45,545 nt of DNA from Gammaproteobacteria bacterium. GTDB taxonomy: Bacteria; Pseudomonadota; Gammaproteobacteria; UBA4575. Both the position numbers and the translations under genes were made by a program. Location: positions 1 to 45,545 of the forward strand of contig JAPOYL010000006.1 in the NCBI GenBank assembly GCA_026706595.1, given 5' to 3'. The notes under the pieces were generated by a model. That model was not told where the DNA came from. It was given only the letters and a program-made list of their open reading frames with translations, and made no database searches. This document shows positions 26,001 through 33,924 of the stretch, piece by piece; position 1 is the stretch's first letter, and every line of letters begins with the position of its first letter.

Positions 26001-26019
26001 CCCGTGGACACGATGACAG
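25985..26019. repeat. 35-bp direct repeat, copy 1 (dinB 3' end)
   Basis: This 35-bp sequence begins GAGCAAGGTCGAG, contains the dinB stop codon TAG, and ends CGATGACAG. It is identical to 26647-26681. Similarity continues imperfectly for about 25 bases (TTCGCGTA and AGGA are shared). The pair brackets the cytochrome b561 gene. Confidence 0.9.
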
Positions 26020-26051
26020 TACCGTTCGCGTAGAGTATCAGGACACCCGGC

Positions 26052-26642
26052 ATGGCCATTAAGAACACCACCGAAAACTACGGATCAGTCGCGAAGTGGT
26101 TCCACTGGGCAACGGCCTTGCTGTTTCTTGCGGCCTATTGCGCCGTCTACTATCGACAATGGTTTACCGAGAAGGATACGCCTGAAAACTGGACGGCACT
26201 CCAGCTGCATCTGTCAGTAGGTGTGACGATCGGGGTGGTAGTGGTGCTCAGAATTGTCTGGCGTGTCATGAACCGGAATCCCGACCCGGCCCCGGGAACA
26301 CGGTTTGAACACTTGGCTGCACGGACCGGGCACTACACGTTGTACCTTGTGATGATCGCCATGCCAGTCTCGGGCTATATCGGTACCGGCGTACACACCG
26401 AGTATTTCTTCTTGTTCGACATCCCGAAATTTGAAGATACGGCATTTTTTCAGTGGCTGGTAACTGACCGATTGTGGTTGACCTTCGAGGAATTCGAAAA
26501 GCCCATTGATTTTTTTCACAAGGACATCATGGGAGCCTGGGTGGTCTGGTTGCTGATCCTGGGTCATACCCTCGCCGCCTTATACCACCACTTTGTAAGA
26601 AAAGACCGCACTCTCAGAAAGATGACCACCGGTCGTCCATGA
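26052..26642 (+). CDS. Cytochrome b561 family protein
   Basis: A 196-residue, four-helix membrane protein. Histidines suited to haem binding are His18 (KWFHWATALL), His53 (LQLHLSVG), His94 (RTGHYTLYLV) and His172 (LGHTLAALYHH), with the family pattern MPVSGYIG after helix 3. Such proteins carry electrons across or within the inner membrane, for example from quinol. A roughly 40-residue insertion between helices 3 and 4 (FFLFDIPKFED to DFFHKD) is also seen in many relatives. The gene lies by itself between two copies of a 35-bp direct repeat, so it may have arrived or been duplicated as a unit. Confidence 0.92.
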   Translation: MAIKNTTENYGSVAKWFHWATALLFLAAYCAVYYRQWFTEKDTPENWTALQLHLSVGVTIGVVVVLRIVWRVMNRNPDPAPGTRFEHLAARTGHYTLYLVMIAMPVSGYIGTGVHTEYFFLFDIPKFEDTAFFQWLVTDRLWLTFEEFEKPIDFFHKDIMGAWVVWLLILGHTLAALYHHFVRKDRTLRKMTTGRP

Positions 26643-26646
26643 GCCT

Positions 26647-26681
26647 GAGCAAGGTCGAGTAGCCCGTGGACACGATGACAG
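26647..26681. repeat. 35-bp direct repeat, copy 2
   Basis: Identical to 25985-26019 and located just after the cytochrome b561 stop codon. It looks like a copy of the dinB tail in a place where it has no coding role. This fits an insertion or recombination event that duplicated the end of dinB around the cytochrome gene. Confidence 0.9.
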
Positions 26682-26758
26682 GCTTCGCGTATAAGCAGGA
26701 AGCCTATCACCGGCCTGCAATGCCACCATAAGTAAGGATGATTCAAAGGACGGCACCC

Positions 26759-27538
26759 ATGCAAATCTCCTCCGACACACGCCCCTGGCATCCTGTCGCA
26801 CTGGTACTGGTAGGTGCCATCCTGCTGGGGGGCGCACCGGGTCTTGCTTTGGCCGAATCGGCCCATGAGGGCGCACCGATGTACGTCGGTCTTCTTGCAG
26901 GCTCCGCCTGGTCGAACAACGAGATCAAGGATCTGGAAGGCTTTGCCCATTGGGGAATGCCGGGCTACACGCTGGACTACCATGACTCGGGGCTGGTGTT
27001 CGGCGTGCTGGCCGGGCACAGGCTCGTAATCGCCGGCTTGCCGTTGCGCCTTGAGATCGACGGCATCATTGGAGACATGACGGCACGCTCAAACCGGCTC
27101 GATCCCGAGGGTCTGGATGAGACGGTGGAAGTAGAGTTTCGCTGGCTTGCGACCGCCCGGGTCGGCATCGAACGCGCGATGGGGCCGGTGAGGATGTTCG
27201 CCTCCACCGGGATGGCCCTGTCCGGGATCGACCGCTCGGTCACCGACATCGACTCGGGACGCGGCATCGAACCCTACATGGATGCGGACGACTCCTTCAG
27301 CGATCACACCACCGAGGTGGGCTGGGTGGTGGGAGCCGGTATCGAAACCCGCTGGTCAAGGCCCTGGGATATTCGCCTTGAGGGCCTGTACATGGATTTT
27401 GGCACCAGCACTCATCAAGTGAACCATTCCGGCAACAACCGCTGCGGGCCGGATGGGCCGCAAAGGCCCTGCCCCTACAAGATCGATAATGAACTCGGGA
27501 TGGTGCGCTTAGGGATCACCTATCGCTTCGGACTCTAG
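26759..27538 (+). CDS. Outer-membrane beta-barrel protein, porin-like (Omp25/OmpA-barrel type)
   Basis: A 259-residue exported protein from ATG 26759 (AGGA eight bases upstream; ATG 26738 is an alternative). The signal peptide ends near GLALAES. The mature protein begins MYVGLLAGSAWSNN, has alternating hydrophobic strands, and closes with LGMVRLGITYRFGL, a C-terminal Phe-Gly-Leu strand typical of eight-strand outer-membrane barrels. Loops are rich in Asp and Ser, with one disulfide candidate pair (NNRCGPDGPQRPCPY). No enzymatic motif is seen. Its role could be structural or adhesive. Confidence 0.82.
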   Translation: MQISSDTRPWHPVALVLVGAILLGGAPGLALAESAHEGAPMYVGLLAGSAWSNNEIKDLEGFAHWGMPGYTLDYHDSGLVFGVLAGHRLVIAGLPLRLEIDGIIGDMTARSNRLDPEGLDETVEVEFRWLATARVGIERAMGPVRMFASTGMALSGIDRSVTDIDSGRGIEPYMDADDSFSDHTTEVGWVVGAGIETRWSRPWDIRLEGLYMDFGTSTHQVNHSGNNRCGPDGPQRPCPYKIDNELGMVRLGITYRFGL

Positions 27539-27690
27539 GGCTTGGCGTAGGGATTCGGCGGCAGTCAGACAACCCTGAAGTCTGGAGGCCTGCTCGCGGA
27601 TTTATTGCGCAGCCAGTATTTGCGGGCGGATAAAATGCCGTGTGACAGCCCGTAGCCACCAGACCCGTGGGTCCGGAAGCGCCATCTCCG

Positions 27691-28539
27691 TCATAAGTTC
27701 CTCAGGAATTCATCCAGTGCAGCGATACACTCGGGCTCCATCAGGGTCGGGGCATGCCCCGTGTCGGCTACCGTCACCAAACGTGCGCAGGGATATTCCT
27801 GACCCATGCGCAAGAAACTGTCCCTGGTGAGCACTTCCGAGCGTTCACCGCGAAAGGCGAGCAGAGGTACCGGGTGCAGTCCGCGATAAGTTGACCAAAG
27901 GTCGATGAGCCCTGCCCGGTCTCCCAAGTACGGCTTGGTGATGTTCACATCCCAGTCGAAGTGGAGCTGTCCGTCCGTGCCCTTGCGATAGGTATTTCGC
28001 ACCATGGTCTTGAACAGTGCCTCGCTCTGATAGGCTGTGCCTGGCATGTTCGCCATGATGGCCTTGGCCGCGCTGTTCCAATCGGGCTGCGGCCGATCTG
28101 CGCTGGCATACTCAAGTGCGCCCCATAGCTGGTCCGGTCGCATTTCAGGTCCGATGTCATTGAGCACCAGGCCCGCCATGGACAACGGCATGAATGCCCC
28201 GAAAATCAGTGCCAGTAAGCCGCCGTAGGAAGTTCCGATCATGATGATCCTTCGGATATCGTTGTCGGCAAGCAGCTGGGTGATGTCGTGAAAATAGGTG
28301 CTCACCCGGTAATTCTGCCAGTTGGGGTCAAAGTCAGAACGCCCGCGCCCGCGCAGGTCGGGACAGATGACCCGACGCTCGCCGGCAAGTTTCTCTGCGA
28401 TCAGGTCGAAGTCACGCGCGCTGCGAAACTGTCCGGCCAGGCAAAGCACGGGGGTGGCGGCAGACTGCGGATCACCATATTCTCGAAAGTAGAGGCTGAG
28501 GCCATCGCGGGCAGTGTATCGGTGCTCTGTATAGGCCAT
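27691..28539 (-). CDS. Alpha/beta hydrolase
   Basis: A 282-residue protein starting MAYTEHRYTARDGLSLYFREYGD. The nucleophile elbow is IGTSYGG (Ser104), the catalytic His lies in TGHAPTL near residue 262, and the acid is probably the Glu or Asp in FRGERSEVL. The motif CLAGQFRSARDF holds the oxyanion-hole region. DLRGRGRSDFD is a standard feature of this fold. It is probably a soluble esterase or haloperoxidase-like enzyme, but the substrate cannot be inferred. An upstream in-frame start at 28665 would add 42 residues of poor, unrelated sequence. Confidence 0.9.
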   Translation of the reverse strand: MAYTEHRYTARDGLSLYFREYGDPQSAATPVLCLAGQFRSARDFDLIAEKLAGERRVICPDLRGRGRSDFDPNWQNYRVSTYFHDITQLLADNDIRRIIMIGTSYGGLLALIFGAFMPLSMAGLVLNDIGPEMRPDQLWGALEYASADRPQPDWNSAAKAIMANMPGTAYQSEALFKTMVRNTYRKGTDGQLHFDWDVNITKPYLGDRAGLIDLWSTYRGLHPVPLLAFRGERSEVLTRDSFLRMGQEYPCARLVTVADTGHAPTLMEPECIAALDEFLRNL

Positions 28540-28969
28540 CGCTGCTGAATTCGTTGTGCGAAGGGCTGGCTTTCGAAGATCAAGCGGTGCTGTACCAGGA
28601 GGCCCGGATTCAATCGTTACTCCAGGTGCAGCCCTGCACTGCCAGCGCATTCTACATGATTGCACAACGCAGGTTCGACTGCCTGTGCTGGCTTGTGATC
28701 ACGAGCATGAGCTTGATCAGCCCAGGGCATGGTGGCGAGGAAACTGTGGATCACAAAGTGTTCGGCATCCGTAGGTCGCGCACTCAAGAAGAAAACAACC
28801 GTACAATACACGCCCGGAAGCCGTGATAAATTTCTCAGGCAGCGTTCCCGTGACCCCTGTCATTCCAAAAGCATACGATGTTTCACTCCAACATGGTTTG
28901 ACGATGGCGTAGGATGCACGGCATGGGTACGCGAAAACAGGGCGATGGGTCCGACAACTCCAGGTGCCG
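28540..28969. other. Intergenic stretch between divergent genes
   Basis: I see no supported gene here. Two overlapping plus-strand frames (about 28554-28826) lack a ribosome site and family resemblance. Both the hydrolase gene and the secreted-protein gene should have promoters within it, but I cannot point to convincing -35/-10 pairs. Confidence 0.4.
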
Positions 28970-29476
28970 ATGAACCTTACGTATCACAAATGCATCGTGG
29001 TGATGGCAGCGCTGCTGGCCTGTGCCATTCAAAATGCCGCAGCCCTGGATGTTGAGAAGCGAAATCTGTTTTCCCTTTGCGCGCCGTTGAACATCGTTGC
29101 CGAGCCCATGCGCGATGATCTCGCACGAAAGATCGGCCTTGCGGGGCCTGCGATCGAACGCGTGCTGGAGTCGAAGCTTGACGCAGTGCATCTGTTTGAT
29201 GCTGACTCCAACGAGTTCTTAAGCGCGCGTGTTAGCCTTGCCGATGCCGGAGATTTTTTCAGTGTGGAGCTGAGCCTGAACCGGTTTGTTGGCAACATGG
29301 GATACGGCATCGGCGGGATCGTCACCCTGTGGACGACCCGCACTCTGGGCAGGCATGGAGGCTCCGACCAGGCCATTTTGCAAGCCGTCGCGGCCCTGAC
29401 TGATGAATTTCTCGGCCATTACCTGTACGTCAATAAGGCGGAGTGCCAGGCCCGGGATGACGCGTCCGGGAACTAA
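28970..29476 (+). CDS. Secreted protein of unknown function
   Basis: A 168-residue protein from ATG 28970 (AGG with five bases spacing); GTG 28964 is the alternative. The signal peptide covers about residues 1-26 (VVMAALLACAIQNAAA). The mature part has two cysteines (SLCAPLN; KAECQ), a helical segment RDDLARKIGLAGPAIERVLESKL, and two predicted beta-strands (VSLADAGDFFSVELSLNRFVG; GIVTLWTTRTLG). I do not recognise the family. It is probably periplasmic, and it stands alone between a divergent hydrolase and a tiny ORF. Confidence 0.75.
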   Translation: MNLTYHKCIVVMAALLACAIQNAAALDVEKRNLFSLCAPLNIVAEPMRDDLARKIGLAGPAIERVLESKLDAVHLFDADSNEFLSARVSLADAGDFFSVELSLNRFVGNMGYGIGGIVTLWTTRTLGRHGGSDQAILQAVAALTDEFLGHYLYVNKAECQARDDASGN

Positions 29477-29581
29477 ACGCCGGTCGGTAGCGAAAATGGA
29501 GGCCATTGCATAGCTTTCAGGATCGAGAGGTGTCTGTGAAAACAGATATAGAAAATTGTCTTTTTTTCTATATGCGTGTGA

Positions 29582-29609
29582 TTGAAAAACTCTGTCCCTT
29601 CCCTCTATA
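29582..29609 (+). promoter_or_regulatory. Candidate sigma-70 promoter
   Basis: TTGAAA (29582-29587) and TCTATA (29604-29609) are separated by 16 bases. The AT-rich sequence before it and the strong ribosome site at about 29638-29645 suggest a transcribed unit for the small ORF that follows. Confidence 0.45.
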
Positions 29610-29647
29610 GTGGGTTCTTGCTAAGCGTTGATGATAAGGAGAGAGAA

Positions 29648-29788
29648 GTGGATCGCGACAGAGACGAGCGTACAGAAAAGGCAAATATTACCGCTTTAGT
29701 AAAGAGTACATCTATAAAAACCTATCCGACTTCTTTTAAAGCCGTTTTTGAAGAAGTTCTTCGACTGTTGCCGTCACCATCTTCCTAG
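29648..29788 (+). CDS. Small acidic/basic ORF of 46 residues
   Basis: GTG 29648 is preceded by AAGGAGAGAGAA, a strong ribosome site. The 46-residue product begins MDRDRDERTEKANITALV and ends KAVFEEVLRLLPSPSS, with a charged N-terminal half and a short amphipathic helix. No signal peptide or membrane helix is evident and I do not recognise it. Local DNA is AT-rich compared with its neighbours. It may be a real small protein, or the remains of a longer gene. Confidence 0.4.
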   Translation: MDRDRDERTEKANITALVKSTSIKTYPTSFKAVFEEVLRLLPSPSS

Positions 29789-29934
29789 AGTTTGGCAACC
29801 ACCGCTTGCAATTCCCTTGCACTGTGCTTCCATTTGCTTTAGGAGTATTGACCCGCCACCGCGGGATACGCGCAGTGCGGAAATTTTAGCCATGTCCCAC
29901 ACCCGATTTCCCAACTACTAATTGGAGTATGTAT

Positions 29935-30756
29935 ATGATTCCCAGAATCTGCCTTGTATTTACGCTGTGCGCCGGGCTTGTCGCCTGTGGCGGGAGTCCA
30001 GCTCCTTCTGCAGAAAGTCGGGCAATCATGGAATACACACGGGTCGCCTCGAATTCCACCCACATCCTTTTTACGGACTGGATCAACAGGAGGCCCGGTA
30101 GCACAGAACCTGAACGCGTTTCCGTGGATTGCAGGGGTGAGTACTGCGAGGTGGGCGATTCACAAACCCTGACTGCAAACAGGGTCGTCGAGGTGGATCC
30201 TGATCAGCTCACGATACTTCCGGATACCAACGGAATCAGCACGGGCATCGAGAATTTTGTGGGATTCGGTATTGAAGCGCATAACTTTGTCGGCTGGATG
30301 GAGCACAGTCTCTTTGCCTCGACATCGCGCACGTTCACAGGCGAGTCGCACCCTGACAGGGGATCGATCCGTATGTTTGCCACGGTAAACGGGAATGCGC
30401 CGCTGACCAATCCTGAGGTGGAAGCGACCTGGACCGGCTTTGTATCGGCAAGGGATGACTCTGCAGTCACTGCGCTTGACTCGTATGTGACAGGAGATGC
30501 CCGTATCTCCGTCAGGATCGGCGAGCAGGTAATGGCGGATGTACACCTGACCGACATGGTCAATGTCACCACAGGCCAGCAACACGGCGATCTGGTCTAT
30601 GAGGACATGTCGGTGATTGACGGTCAGTTCGGTCGCTACCATGCTGACGATCATCGGCTTTCAGGCGCGTTCTACGGCCCCAACCACGAGGAAGTAGGGG
30701 GGATATTCGAGCACCCCCAGGGGCTGCTGGGGGCATACGGCGGCGATAGAGATTGA
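29935..30756 (+). CDS. TbpB-like surface lipoprotein
   Basis: A 273-residue lipoprotein. ATG 29935 has GGAG seven bases upstream, and LVACGG is a lipobox with cysteine near residue 18. The C-terminal part shows TATWTGFVSARDD-like strands and closes with SGAFYGPNHEEVGGIF then LGAYGGDRD. That G-x-F-x-GP-x-x-x-E-x-GG-x-F ending marks the eight-strand barrel of transferrin-binding protein B and factor H-binding-like lipoproteins, many of which are moved to the cell surface by a Slam translocon. No Slam gene is evident in the window. The gene lies seven bases before an outer-membrane protein gene and is probably cotranscribed with it. The ligand is unknown. Confidence 0.78.
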   Translation: MIPRICLVFTLCAGLVACGGSPAPSAESRAIMEYTRVASNSTHILFTDWINRRPGSTEPERVSVDCRGEYCEVGDSQTLTANRVVEVDPDQLTILPDTNGISTGIENFVGFGIEAHNFVGWMEHSLFASTSRTFTGESHPDRGSIRMFATVNGNAPLTNPEVEATWTGFVSARDDSAVTALDSYVTGDARISVRIGEQVMADVHLTDMVNVTTGQQHGDLVYEDMSVIDGQFGRYHADDHRLSGAFYGPNHEEVGGIFEHPQGLLGAYGGDRD

Positions 30757-30763
30757 ACAAGGC

Positions 30764-31942
30764 ATGGAAACCATTAAACAGAAAGGGAGTCCGTTGAAAA
30801 GCGCTTCAGTATTGCTTCCGGCCTTTATCCTGCTTTGCTTCCAAGGGAGCGCTGCTTCCCCCGACACCTCAACCGAGGATTTTTACATCAGGACAGGCGC
30901 GGGCATTCATTGGCTTGACCTGCAGGAGTCCGGCCCGTTCATCCGCACCAACGGGCGCGAAGAGGTCCTCGGATATCTGGACCACTATGACGGCAAAGAC
31001 GATGGCGCGTTGATTACCCTTGCCCTGGGCAAGGCACAGAATCTCCAGTTCACCGAGCTGCGCGGCTTTCTCACCTCCCATACATCCAGGCACACCCGTG
31101 AATACGACTCTGACCCTGCCCCATGGGCGGAGGTTCGCGCCCGGTTCCAGGACCAGCACTGTCCACCCGGTGCAGTACTCGGGGAGTGCCTCACTTCGCA
31201 GACCCAGCGATACCTGCTCGATCTGATCGGGGATGATCCTCATGTTCGGACGGTCGGCTGGGTCGGAAGGATCGATGGTGCGGCCCTGCCGTTCGGCTCG
31301 GCTATCTTTGCCTGGGGCGACCCCATCCGCATCCGCACCAAACAGGAAGTGGATTTTTACGGTCTGGACTGGGTCACCGGCAAGCGGGCTGAACCGGCTG
31401 ACCAATCCGGTGCCTCGATGTACTTCGGACCCAGCTACAAGAGATTAAGCCAGGACATCAGGACGTTCGCCTATGAGTCCAACCGCCCTGCCACGGTCAA
31501 CAATCTCACCCTCAGTGAAGATCTGGATGCTTCCTACATGGGTGGAGTAATCGGCACCCGCCGGGATTTCCCGCTCCGGCCGGACTGGAACTTCACCGTG
31601 GATGGCACGCTAGGGCTCTACTACCTGGATGCGGACTACCATGGCAAACAGCGCACATTCATATCCTCGGGCATGTTTGCGATAGACGAAGTCACGAACC
31701 ACCGCACCAGTGATACGCAATGGGCCGCCACTGTCGGCCTGCAGGCCTTATTGGCTTTCTCGTATTCCGAGAACGTGACGCTTCGTTTCGGTGCAGGCAT
31801 CGAGTACCTGTCGGACGTACCGACCATGCGTTATGCAAGGCGGGGGGAGAGTCTTGGTCCCGGAGATTCCCATTCGCCGGCACGCATTGACTACTCGGAT
31901 GCGTTTGGCTACTCCAGTTCGGTTTTTCTGGAATTCAGATAA
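30764..31942 (+). CDS. Outer-membrane beta-barrel protein, partner of the lipoprotein
   Basis: A 392-residue exported protein. A TTG at 30794 (GGGAG eight bases upstream) would give a cleaner signal peptide than the ATG at 30764. The signal ends near QGSAAS. The mature chain has alternating beta segments (VDGTLGLYYLDADYHG; ATVGLQALLAFSY; VTLRFGAGIEYLSDV) and ends SSSVFLEFR, as expected for an outer-membrane barrel, with two cysteines in one loop (HCPPGAVLGECL). It lacks the TPR and DUF560 pattern of Slam. Tight linkage to the TbpB-like lipoprotein suggests joint surface function, which remains unproven. Confidence 0.75.
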   Translation: METIKQKGSPLKSASVLLPAFILLCFQGSAASPDTSTEDFYIRTGAGIHWLDLQESGPFIRTNGREEVLGYLDHYDGKDDGALITLALGKAQNLQFTELRGFLTSHTSRHTREYDSDPAPWAEVRARFQDQHCPPGAVLGECLTSQTQRYLLDLIGDDPHVRTVGWVGRIDGAALPFGSAIFAWGDPIRIRTKQEVDFYGLDWVTGKRAEPADQSGASMYFGPSYKRLSQDIRTFAYESNRPATVNNLTLSEDLDASYMGGVIGTRRDFPLRPDWNFTVDGTLGLYYLDADYHGKQRTFISSGMFAIDEVTNHRTSDTQWAATVGLQALLAFSYSENVTLRFGAGIEYLSDVPTMRYARRGESLGPGDSHSPARIDYSDAFGYSSSVFLEFR

Positions 31943-31974
31943 AAGATCCTGTCCTGAATCCCGGTCTTTTTGGT

Positions 31975-33579
31975 TCAGGCACGGGGGAATGTTTGTGCAG
32001 CCACATGCGTGGCAAATCCTGAACCTGCCTCCGCATAGACATTGAACACGGTGGAGGCCCCGGCCTCCATTAGCGGTTCGATCTCATCCGCAAAGCGTGC
32101 CGTAGCCGCGACCCGTCCATTGAAGGAGGCGGTCTTGAGCTCATCCAGCACGGCGAGGTTGGATGCCAGGTTCGGCAATGCCAGCATTACCAGTTCAAGT
32201 GTGTGGGTGGCCTGTACACGATCCCAGAAATCCGTGTCACTGGGGTCTCCCAGCAGTACCTTGCGCCCGCTCGATTGCAGGCGCTCGACCTTGATGGGAT
32301 TGGTGTCCACGCCGACGACGGCACCGCCGTGGCGCTCGTGCATGTCATCGTAGGCCCCGGTGCCGACACGTCCCATGCCGATGATGGCGATCTTCGCACC
32401 ACCGATATCGAGTGCATGGTCATCGGCTAGGCGCTCCGGGCGCTGCAGGCGTTTCAGGACCTCACCGTAGCGGGTGTAGAGCGGATGGGCGATGACATTC
32501 AATCCTGCAGCGATCACGCAGGACAGGGCCATGGCGATCGCAATGACGATCAGCCAGGCATTGTCGATCCAGCCGTTGGCGGCCCCTATGGCTGCAACGA
32601 TCAGTCCAAATTCACTGAAGTTGGTCAGGTTCAGCGAGGCCAGCAGAGAGGTTCGTGCACGCAGCTTGTACCGGGTCAGCAGCGCGAAGAACAGCGCCGT
32701 CTTGAGGAACACGAACGGTGTGATCGCGGCACCGATGAGCATCGTCTGCAGTGTCAGCGGCCCGGACAGCCCGATGGACAGGAAGAACCCGACCAGGAAA
32801 AGATTCTTGAAGCTGAACATGACCTTCGACATCTCGACGCCCTTGCTGTGGCTTGCGATCAGCACGCCCATGACGAGCGCACCCACGTAGCCCTTGAGCC
32901 CGACCAGCTCAAACAGCTGCGAGCCGCCCACGGCCAGCAAAAAGCCGTACAGGACCAGCAGCTCGCCGTGCCCCACACGGTTCAGGATGGCGTTCAGCAC
33001 CGGGCGCAAGCCAAACAGCAGCAACAGGAGAATGGCCCAGCCCGCCGGGTACTGGCCCGCTGAGCCGGCGAGGAAGATGACGGCGGCCAGATCCTGCACG
33101 AGAAGGATGCCGATAGCGATGCGACCATGCAGGGACGAGGTCTCCTCCTTGTCCTCGAGTGCCTTCACCACGAACACGGTGCTCGAGAAGCTCAGGGCAA
33201 AGGCGATCAGCAGCGCGGTGGAAAAATCGAGGCCTTCGAACAGAGCCGCACCTGCCAGGGCCAGCGCATAGATGAGTGCCCCGAACACCACCATGGTGAT
33301 GGCCATGTGCAGTCCTGTGACCGCCCACACCTGCGGGCGTGCGAAGGTTTGCAGGTTGAGCTTGAGGCCGACGACGAACAGCAGCAAGGTGATGCCGAGC
33401 TCCGAGAGCGCCTCGAGCATGGCACCGCTGGTGACCCCGAACGGGTTGAGCACGAATCCGGCGACGAGGAAGCCAACCAGCGGCGGCAGACCGACGGTCC
33501 TCGACAAAAGACCGAGCGCGAACGCAAGGCCGATCCAGGTGACATCCCCCAGGGCGATGGCGATGGTATCAAAACTCAT
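31975..33579 (-). CDS. Monovalent cation:proton antiporter-2 family protein (KefB/YbaL type)
   Basis: A 534-residue protein with about 12 TM segments in residues 1-380 and a cytoplasmic RCK/TrkA-N domain (about 395-515; IAIIGMGRVGTGAYDD, VVGVDTNPIKV, LLGDPSD). Family motifs include GLPPLVGFLVAGFVLNPFG near the N-terminus, LLLFVVGLKL, and SFSSTVFVVKALEDK. Such CPA2 proteins exchange K+ or Na+ for H+ and are often gated by nucleotides or glutathione adducts bound to the RCK domain. Only 32 bases separate its stop from the convergent outer-membrane gene. Confidence 0.94.
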   Translation of the reverse strand: MSFDTIAIALGDVTWIGLAFALGLLSRTVGLPPLVGFLVAGFVLNPFGVTSGAMLEALSELGITLLLFVVGLKLNLQTFARPQVWAVTGLHMAITMVVFGALIYALALAGAALFEGLDFSTALLIAFALSFSSTVFVVKALEDKEETSSLHGRIAIGILLVQDLAAVIFLAGSAGQYPAGWAILLLLLFGLRPVLNAILNRVGHGELLVLYGFLLAVGGSQLFELVGLKGYVGALVMGVLIASHSKGVEMSKVMFSFKNLFLVGFFLSIGLSGPLTLQTMLIGAAITPFVFLKTALFFALLTRYKLRARTSLLASLNLTNFSEFGLIVAAIGAANGWIDNAWLIVIAIAMALSCVIAAGLNVIAHPLYTRYGEVLKRLQRPERLADDHALDIGGAKIAIIGMGRVGTGAYDDMHERHGGAVVGVDTNPIKVERLQSSGRKVLLGDPSDTDFWDRVQATHTLELVMLALPNLASNLAVLDELKTASFNGRVAATARFADEIEPLMEAGASTVFNVYAEAGSGFATHVAAQTFPRA

Positions 33580-33639
33580 GAAGCGTCACTTTGATTCAGC
33601 ACAACTCGATCGGCAAACCAGTGACACTACTATGCCACG

Positions 33640-33701
33640 GATAGGCCACCCACCCTATCTTCCGATCGAGAGGACGGTGATGGCCTATCGGCTATTTTTT
33701 T
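33640..33701 (+). terminator. Inverted repeat with T-run upstream of the antiporter
   Basis: GATAGGCCA (33640-33648) pairs with TGGCCTATC (33681-33689) and a T-rich run follows at 33694-33701. It resembles a plus-strand terminator with a long loop, but no plus-strand gene lies directly before it. It may instead be an operator-like inverted repeat in the region 33580-33924, where I see no gene. Confidence 0.3.
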
Positions 33702-33924
33702 CTTGTGTACGAAGCGGACCTCGATTCGCGTCAAACCTTCAAAATGAATGATCCCGGAAAGCAGCGCTGGGACTCGTGTCCGTACCGCCTGCAGGTCCCC
33801 GGGTTTTGACGCAATGCCCCCCAAAGGCCATAATGCCGGGGCTGACTACTACTATATTAATTACAACCCCCGAGTCGGCACACGACACAGAAGAATAACG
33901 ATACAAGCAGGGAGCCCGCGCGTG

